Source of the DNA: Flavobacteriales bacterium UBA1820
GTDB taxonomy: Bacteria; Bacteroidota; Bacteroidia; Flavobacteriales; UBA1820
Length of the DNA stretch: 11,328 nt
Direction: 5' to 3'
NCBI GenBank assembly: GCA_002314265.1
Contig: DCEW01000104.1
Span: forward strand, 1 to 11,328
A program made the position numbers and the translations under genes. Positions 6,062 through 11,328 of this stretch are shown piece by piece; the first letter of the stretch is position 1; each line of letters begins with the position of its first letter. The notes below the pieces were generated by a model. It ran no database searches. It had not been told where the DNA came from and was given only the letters and a program-made list of their open reading frames with translations.

Positions 6062-8323
6062 ATGAACGGCATGAAAGACAAGTGGTTTTTTCGCCTGCTC
6101 AAAGGCGCGGGCATCGGCTTGTGCGCGGCGATGACGGCTAGTGTTTTCTCTTGTACGGATCCGGCAGCCTCCTCCCCGGAAATATCCTTGGAAGCCATCC
6201 CCGTAGGATCGATGGCGGTGATCCGGGTGGACGATCCCTCGGCCTTGGGGCAGACCCTGGAAGGCAACCCGTGCCGCGAAGTCTTCGATTCGCTCGACCT
6301 CACCCGCCGGCTGGACGAGAGCCTGCAACTGCTCGCCCGCATCTGCGGCCGGGAAAAAGCAGACCGACCGGTGACCATCGCCGCCTCGAAAGTGGGAGCG
6401 CGGGACATCTCCCTGCTGCTGGTGTGCGATGCGGGCGGACGCACCTTGACCACCGCTTTCGGCGCAGACACCCTCACGCAAGTCCAGTCGTACGAAAAAA
6501 CGGAGATAACCACCCTGAAAACCCCCTCGGGCGAATACTGCTACTACACCCGGGGCGATGCACTGATCCTCTCCGACAACCGCCTGTACCTGGAACAGTC
6601 CATCCTGCAAGGAGCCTCCGACGGAGTCTGCCTGTCGGACGACCGCTCCTTTGCACGCTCCTTCCCCGTGCTGCTGGGCGGAAAAAAAGCCTCGGTCGCC
6701 CTGCGCCTGCCCGAGATAAGCCGCTATGCAAAGTCATTCTTGGGGGTCGAAACCCACCTGCTGGGCGAACTTTCCCCTTGGGCAGCGGTCGAACTGCGCA
6801 CCGACAGCACCTCCCTGCGCGCCGAGGGCATCTTCTGCACAGACGATTCGACGGCCTCGCTCGCTTCGGTACTGGCCGGACAAAAGGTCAAGGACCTCAC
6901 GCTGGACAACCGCTTCCCTTCCGATACCTACCGGTATCTCTACCTGGGTATCGCCGACTGGGAAAAATATTTTACGGACTACATCCTCTACCTGAAAGCC
7001 TCCTCGCAGTTTCACCTGTACAACCAGGCCGCCCGTACCTACGGACAGTTGCCCGAGGGGGAACCCTGGCGGTTTTTCCTCCCCTGGGCCGGGACCGGCC
7101 TGGCCGTGGTACAGACCGTGGGCGAACCCGTCCCCAGCGTGCTGATCGCGACAACCGACGCGCAGGCGGCCGCACAAGCCCTGGAAACGATCGCCGATTC
7201 GGCAGCGGTGCGGCCTGAAAAGTACAGAAATACGGCCATCGTACCCATCGGCTGCAAAAACATCCTCTACGACCTGGTTACCCATGCCGCTCCGCGCCAA
7301 GGCGCCGCCTTTGCGGCGGTAGCGGGCGACGTGGTGGTTTTTTCGCCTTCGGAAGCAGCCTTGAAAAAGATTCTGGACGACATCCGCCTGGGGACGACCC
7401 TCCAGACGATCGAAGGGTATGTAAAACAAAAATCCCAACTGGCCACCTCGACCCAACTGCTGGCCCTGGTACGGGGCGACCTGTGGAGCGAGCAGGTCGC
7501 TGGGACCGCACAGGAAAAACGCCGGCAGGGCAAGGCACTGGATGCCGTCGAAAAGTACGTCCGCGCCCAGGGCAAACGCTTCGAAAACCTGCGCTACAAC
7601 TTCCTGCAAGTGAGCGCCACCGGGGGGACAGCCTTCCTGAACATCCGCATGGCCTGGGACGATGCCGCCGCCCGCCAAGCGGTCAAGGAATGGTCCTTCG
7701 CGCTGGATGCCCCGGCTGCCACCGCTCCCCTGGCCTTCCCCAACCACCGCAACGGGCGTTACGACGTGCTGATCCAGGACACCGAGGGGACGTTGTATCT
7801 GATCTCGGACAAAGGCTCGCTGTTCTGGAAAAAGAAACTGGGTGCGACCATTACCTCGCCCATCGTGGTGTGCGACCTCTACGACAACCATAAATACCAG
7901 ATGGCTTTCTGGACCGGGAAAAAATTCCACGTCATCGACCGCCTGGGCAACTACGTCACGGCGGCCGACAAGGTAGCGCGCGCCAAAAAACTGAAGGCGC
8001 CCACACCCCAGGCCACGGTAGTCTCGACCAACGAGATCGGCTACCAGTTGCGCTCCGGCTCGATGCGCAAAGTGAAGACCCCGCAGTCCCCGCTTTCCTC
8101 TGTGGTGTACGTCCCCTCGGTCGATGCGCTGGTTTACCGTCTGGCCGACGGGAAGGTCTATGCCATCCATCCCGACGGAAAAACGATACAGGGGTTCCCC
8201 GTGATGGCGGAAAAGGATTTTACCGCGCAGGATTTCGGACGCGACCACCGTCTGGGCATCGCCGCCCTTTCCCCCGAAGGAGTGATCACCTTCTACCGCT
8301 TGCCGCAGGACGAAAACAAATGA
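6062..8323 (+). CDS. Large lipoprotein with a propeller-like C-terminal region
   Basis: A 753-residue envelope protein of unknown function. The frame is open from 6002, but 6002 lies within the promoter, so I chose the ATG at 6062 (6071 is equally possible). From there a basic N-terminus and hydrophobic core lead to VFSC with lipidated C31. The next roughly 500 residues contain segments such as VGSMAVIRVDDPSALGQTL and SPWAAVELRTDS. They resemble Bacteroidota surface or periplasmic proteins that compare stored values (DUF3352-like), but I hold this weakly. From about 560 to the end there are repeated blade-like strands: GRYDVLIQDTEGTLYLISDKG, KYQMAFWTGKKFHVIDRLG, LVYRLADGKVYAIHPDGKTI and LGIAALSPEGVITFYRL. 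These suggest a PQQ- or WD-type beta-propeller fragment. It ends 4 nt before dprA, so the two are probably co-transcribed, without an evident functional link. Confidence 0.82.
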   Translation: MNGMKDKWFFRLLKGAGIGLCAAMTASVFSCTDPAASSPEISLEAIPVGSMAVIRVDDPSALGQTLEGNPCREVFDSLDLTRRLDESLQLLARICGREKADRPVTIAASKVGARDISLLLVCDAGGRTLTTAFGADTLTQVQSYEKTEITTLKTPSGEYCYYTRGDALILSDNRLYLEQSILQGASDGVCLSDDRSFARSFPVLLGGKKASVALRLPEISRYAKSFLGVETHLLGELSPWAAVELRTDSTSLRAEGIFCTDDSTASLASVLAGQKVKDLTLDNRFPSDTYRYLYLGIADWEKYFTDYILYLKASSQFHLYNQAARTYGQLPEGEPWRFFLPWAGTGLAVVQTVGEPVPSVLIATTDAQAAAQALETIADSAAVRPEKYRNTAIVPIGCKNILYDLVTHAAPRQGAAFAAVAGDVVVFSPSEAALKKILDDIRLGTTLQTIEGYVKQKSQLATSTQLLALVRGDLWSEQVAGTAQEKRRQGKALDAVEKYVRAQGKRFENLRYNFLQVSATGGTAFLNIRMAWDDAAARQAVKEWSFALDAPAATAPLAFPNHRNGRYDVLIQDTEGTLYLISDKGSLFWKKKLGATITSPIVVCDLYDNHKYQMAFWTGKKFHVIDRLGNYVTAADKVARAKKLKAPTPQATVVSTNEIGYQLRSGSMRKVKTPQSPLSSVVYVPSVDALVYRLADGKVYAIHPDGKTIQGFPVMAEKDFTAQDFGRDHRLGIAALSPEGVITFYRLPQDENK

Positions 8324-8327
8324 TGCG

Positions 8328-9524
8328 ATGAAAGCCGAACAACTGGAAGACATCCTGGTGCTCTACCGCACCAAAGGCCTCTCCCGACGGGATGCCGGGC
8401 GGTTGGTGCAACAAGTCGGCCGACCGGAAGAGGTCTTTGCCCTTTCCGCCGAAACGCTCACCGGCTGGGGGATAAAACCGGCGGTAGCCCGCGCCTTGCT
8501 GGAACGCCGCCTGGACGACGCGATCCGCCAGGAGATGGATTTCGTCCAGCGCAACGACATACGCGCCATCGGCTTTTGGGAACAGGACTACCCGCCCCTG
8601 CTGCGCGAATGCCCGGATGCACCGGTGATGCTGCTGGCCAAGGGGGCGTTCGACTTTACGGGGCTTCCCTTTGCCCTTGCCATCGTCGGTACGCGCGCCA
8701 TGACCCCCTACGGAGCTGCGATGACCGACCGGATCGTCCAGGCACTCGCCCCGTACCGCCCGGCGATCGTCAGCGGGCTGGCCTACGGAGTGGATGTCCA
8801 GGCGCACCGTGCAGCCTTGAAATACGGCCTTCCGACCCTCGGCGTGCTGGGACAAGGACTGGGCACCCCGATGTACCCGGCCCAGAACCGCAATACAGCC
8901 CGCCAAATGTGCCATACGCCCGGGTGCGGCATCCTGACCGAATACCTGCACCTCCAGGAGGCTCTGCCGGGGCTTTTCCCGGCGCGCAACCGCATCGTGG
9001 CGGGCATTGCCCGCGCAACGGTGGTCATCGAGGCCAAGGCCAAAGGCGGGGCACTGATCACCGCCGAACTGGCGGGGGGATACAACCGCGAGGTTTTCGC
9101 CGTACCGGGCCGCGCAAACGACCCGTGCTCCCAGGGGTGCAACACCCTCATCCGCCGCAACAAGGCCATGATCCTGGACGACCCCCAAACGCTCATCGAG
9201 GAATTGGGCCTCTCGGACCGACGGCCGAAAGCGCAGCCGGGCCGACAAAGCGAAATGTTCCTGTCGGAAAGCCCGGCAACTGCCGCGCCCCCGGCGCCGA
9301 ACCGAAACGGAGCTGCCCCGCAGTGGGAGGGGCTGACGGAGGAAGGGAAAAAAGTAGCCCGGATGCTCTCCGGGGTGGAAAAGATGCACCTGGACGAACT
9401 TTGCACCGCGCTGGAGATGCCGGTGCAGAACCTTACCGTACTGCTGCTGGAGATGGAACTCGCCGGGCTGATCAACACCCTGCCGGGGAAGTATTATGCC
9501 TTGTCGCCCCAGGCCCGAACGTGA
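8328..9524 (+). CDS. dprA: DNA-processing protein DprA
   Basis: Cytoplasmic single-strand DNA-binding protein that protects incoming DNA and loads RecA during natural transformation; it is widely conserved even where competence is unproven. The 398-residue length is normal. A helical N-terminal region (about 1-75, helix-hairpin-helix-like) precedes the Rossmann-fold core. The core is marked by AIVGTRAMTPYG (118-129), VSGLAYGVDVQAHRAAL (148-164), LGVLGQGLGTPMYP (171-184) and the family hallmark FPARNRIVAGIARATVVIEA (217-236). GGALITAELAG and VFAVPG (256-261) follow. A variable Pro/Ala-rich linker (about 297-335) leads to a C-terminal winged-helix domain (about 336-394), as in DprA proteins with the extra DML1-like domain. 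The ATG follows the previous stop by 4 nt and fits translational coupling. All core motifs are intact. Confidence 0.96.
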   Translation: MKAEQLEDILVLYRTKGLSRRDAGRLVQQVGRPEEVFALSAETLTGWGIKPAVARALLERRLDDAIRQEMDFVQRNDIRAIGFWEQDYPPLLRECPDAPVMLLAKGAFDFTGLPFALAIVGTRAMTPYGAAMTDRIVQALAPYRPAIVSGLAYGVDVQAHRAALKYGLPTLGVLGQGLGTPMYPAQNRNTARQMCHTPGCGILTEYLHLQEALPGLFPARNRIVAGIARATVVIEAKAKGGALITAELAGGYNREVFAVPGRANDPCSQGCNTLIRRNKAMILDDPQTLIEELGLSDRRPKAQPGRQSEMFLSESPATAAPPAPNRNGAAPQWEGLTEEGKKVARMLSGVEKMHLDELCTALEMPVQNLTVLLLEMELAGLINTLPGKYYALSPQART

Positions 9525-9576
9525 GCTTCCCCCATGTTTTTTCGGCAAAAGTGCATCCGTATTTCATTAATTTCGT

Positions 9577-9584
9577 TACCTTTA
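9577..9584 (+). promoter_or_regulatory. Weak -7-like element before the HU/SPOR gene
   Basis: TACCTTTA differs from TAnnTTTG only at the last base. No -33 TTTG is properly placed. It lies 77 bp before the ATG in the 136-bp gap after dprA, which has no other feature. The gene may also be read from the dprA transcript. Confidence 0.3.
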
Positions 9585-9660
9585 CCCAGACAATTATCGG
9601 TAAAGGCGTCCGAAAAAGACGGCCGCAAGGATACTGCCAAGTTCTAAAAACGACATCGCC

Positions 9661-11280
9661 ATGCTGATAGACAAGTACATAGAAAACGCCCTCTACCTGT
9701 ATCAATGCGTGATCATCCCCGGTTTCGGCGGATTCATCGCCACCGACCAGCCCCAGGATTCCGCCGGAAAAGAAGGCAAATACTCCCCGCGCAAGAAAAA
9801 GTTCGCCTTTCACCCCAACCTGAAGGTAAACGACGGCGTACTGGCCATGTACATCGCCAACATGCGCGAGATCTCATACGCCGAGGCCATGAACGAGATC
9901 GCCCACGCGGTCGATTTTTACCTCTCCACCCTCGAAAAAGGCGACCCGGTGGACATCGAAGGGGTGGGCTCCATCCGCCCGGACGGCCAAGGGGGACTTT
10001 GCTTCACGCAGTTCGGCGACAAGGACTTCAACCGAAAACAATACGGACTCTCTTCGACCTGCATCCCGCAAGAAACACCTGCAGGAGAAGCCGCTGCCGA
10101 CATTCCGGACGAAAAAACCTACGCACATTCCCGCCTGCAGATCACCCCGGCCCCGCAAGAGCCCGACACCGAAAACCCGCCACAGGAGCCATCATCGAAA
10201 AAAGAAGGGATCGAGACGGTCAAGAAAGCCTTCCAGATGGTGGTCGATGCCGCTACTTCGGCCGGCATCGAGGACAACCACGTAGAAAACCGCGCCATCG
10301 GGGGAATGATCAACGCCGTGCTGATGGAGGCCGTGGAAAAAGCCACCATCGACAAATACCGGGCCGACGATCCGGAGCACCTGCGCCGACTGATCACCTC
10401 CGCGGCCGACAAAGCAAAAAAGGCTTCCGATCCGCAGGCCGAGCGTGCGATAGACAGCATCGTCAGCGTCCTGATGGAACAGTCTCCCGCTCCGGCGGAA
10501 GTTCCGCAGGAGCAAACACCCGCGGTAGAAGAGACTTCGCCGCTCCCTGAACCGACCCTGGAGGAAAATGCATCGTCCCAAGACGCGCCGGATGTGGCCG
10601 AGCAGGAAAAAGAACCGGAAAAAGTCGAATCGGCTCCCGACGAAGCCGCCGGAAACGAAGGAGAAGGGACCGGCGAAAACACCCCTGCAGACGAGCCGGA
10701 AAACGAGTTGCGAGAAAACGAAGAGGACGAGGACGAAGATCGTCCCGGTTTCAACCCCCTGCGCAGCAAGCCGGTGCGGATCGTCATCGGGGCGGTGGTC
10801 GTGCTGGCGGTGCTGGCGGGCTTGTTCTTCTTCGTATGCCGAGGCGGAGCCAACCTCTACTTCTGGAAAGATACCAAGGGAGATGCGATCCCCACGGCAC
10901 AACCGGTTCTCCCGGCGGAGGATTCCCTCGCGGTGGACAGTACGGCACAAAACGATACTTTGCCCACGACGGGCCTCACCCCGGCCGTCCCTGCGGGCGA
11001 TGCGCTGGATACGACCTACCTGGCCGATCTGCCTTTTTACGTGATCGCCACGTCGGTATCCGTGCGGGAAAATGCCGAGAAGGCTTTGCTCGAACTCCGC
11101 CAAGAAGGTTACCCGGCGGTCTATGCCGGGTATCAGAACGGGCTGTACCTGATCGCTTACCAGGGGTTCCGTTCCCGCTCGGAGGCGATGAAATTTTACG
11201 AAGAGATCCTCAATACCACGGACAATACGCAGGTGTGGGTCAAGGTGTACAACCGCAACGCCGACAAGAAAACCGACTGA
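9661..11280 (+). CDS. HU-CCDC81 and SPOR domain membrane protein
   Basis: A 539-residue protein joining a DNA-binding-type domain to a peptidoglycan-binding one across the inner membrane. Residues 1 to about 130 match the two-part bacterial HU-CCDC81 region: ALYLYQCVIIPGFGGFIA, a basic YSPRKKKFAFHPNLKVNDG, then a second half with VDIEGVGSI. Residues about 181-275 form an extra helical segment. A long acidic Pro/Glu-rich linker (276-362) follows, then one membrane helix (about 371-393) preceded by arginine and lysine. The C-terminus has a SPOR domain (about 458-531, FYVIATSVSVRENAEKAL to VWVKVYN), which in known proteins binds denuded glycan strands at division sites. I infer a cytoplasmic N-terminus and periplasmic SPOR domain, so it could link the chromosome to the wall. 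The start is the ATG that opens the HU fold. Confidence 0.9.
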   Translation: MLIDKYIENALYLYQCVIIPGFGGFIATDQPQDSAGKEGKYSPRKKKFAFHPNLKVNDGVLAMYIANMREISYAEAMNEIAHAVDFYLSTLEKGDPVDIEGVGSIRPDGQGGLCFTQFGDKDFNRKQYGLSSTCIPQETPAGEAAADIPDEKTYAHSRLQITPAPQEPDTENPPQEPSSKKEGIETVKKAFQMVVDAATSAGIEDNHVENRAIGGMINAVLMEAVEKATIDKYRADDPEHLRRLITSAADKAKKASDPQAERAIDSIVSVLMEQSPAPAEVPQEQTPAVEETSPLPEPTLEENASSQDAPDVAEQEKEPEKVESAPDEAAGNEGEGTGENTPADEPENELRENEEDEDEDRPGFNPLRSKPVRIVIGAVVVLAVLAGLFFFVCRGGANLYFWKDTKGDAIPTAQPVLPAEDSLAVDSTAQNDTLPTTGLTPAVPAGDALDTTYLADLPFYVIATSVSVRENAEKALLELRQEGYPAVYAGYQNGLYLIAYQGFRSRSEAMKFYEEILNTTDNTQVWVKVYNRNADKKTD

Positions 11281-11281
11281 T

Positions 11282-11308
11282 CGCGCCAAGGGGGGGGGCT
11301 TCGGCGCG
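11282..11308 (+). terminator. GC-rich hairpin with a G9 loop after the HU/SPOR gene
   Basis: CGCGCC (11282-11287) and GGCGCG (11303-11308) pair perfectly, and the stem can be extended by AAG/CTT across one bulged C. The loop contains nine G in a row (11290-11298). It starts one base after the stop codon. No T-run follows on this strand, so termination by it is uncertain. Confidence 0.35.
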
Positions 11309-11328
11309 CGGGCAAGCAAAAGGCGAGC

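Noticed and set aside
6734..8353. 539-codon minus-strand ORF opposite the large lipoprotein
   Set aside because: It is low-complexity Gly/Arg/Val-rich shadow sequence without a start context or domain, and the opposite strand has a promoter and a lipoprotein signal.
8286..9548. 420-codon minus-strand ORF opposite dprA
   Set aside because: dprA motifs are complete on the plus strand; the antisense frame is open only because of codon bias.

Overview
The window looks like chromosome from a GC-rich member of the Bacteroidales (phylum Bacteroidota). An Alistipes-like or other Rikenellaceae genome is my best guess, but that is inference. The signs are: TlpA-type thioredoxin lipoproteins in tandem, a large lipoprotein, a membrane-anchored HU-CCDC81/SPOR protein (an architecture typical of Bacteroidota), near absence of Shine-Dalgarno sites, and several promoters matching the Bacteroidota -7 element TAnnTTTG. 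One of these has a well-spaced -33 TTTG.

Layout. Positions 34-2359 (minus strand) hold a two-gene operon. A secreted thioredoxin-fold protein whose CxxC cysteines are replaced comes first, followed by an intact TlpA-like lipoprotein with CNPC. A 394-bp divergent intergenic region (2360-2753) carries a promoter on each strand and several short hairpins. Next comes a small AT-rich gene for a secreted protein of unknown function (2754-3191), then the GC-rich housekeeping gene rnhB (3318-3929). An IS630-family insertion sequence (3943-5046) follows, with recognisable inverted ends and TA flanks. Its transposase is decayed by one frameshift and one in-frame stop. It also has a T TTT TTA slippery heptamer that would join its two normal reading frames. 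The IS sits exactly at the start codon of an AT-rich lipoprotein gene (5048-5470). Removing it places that gene 12 nt after the rnhB stop. GC-rich sequence then resumes: a DoxX-like membrane protein (5525-5956), a 753-residue lipoprotein with a propeller-like C-terminus (6062-8323), dprA (8328-9524, 4 nt downstream of the lipoprotein), and the HU/SPOR protein (9661-11280).

How the genes fit together. Most are core functions: RNA-DNA hybrid removal (rnhB), single-strand DNA handling (dprA), envelope thiol chemistry (the TlpA pair) and a possible DNA-to-peptidoglycan bridge (HU/SPOR). The AT-rich stretches around rnhB look like later acquisitions. I see no tRNA, rRNA, CRISPR array, prophage or defence system. 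The most interesting signals are the IS insertion that preserves an ATG and may supply a promoter, the frameshift site, the cysteine-less TlpA paralogue, and an extra helical segment in the HU/SPOR protein.
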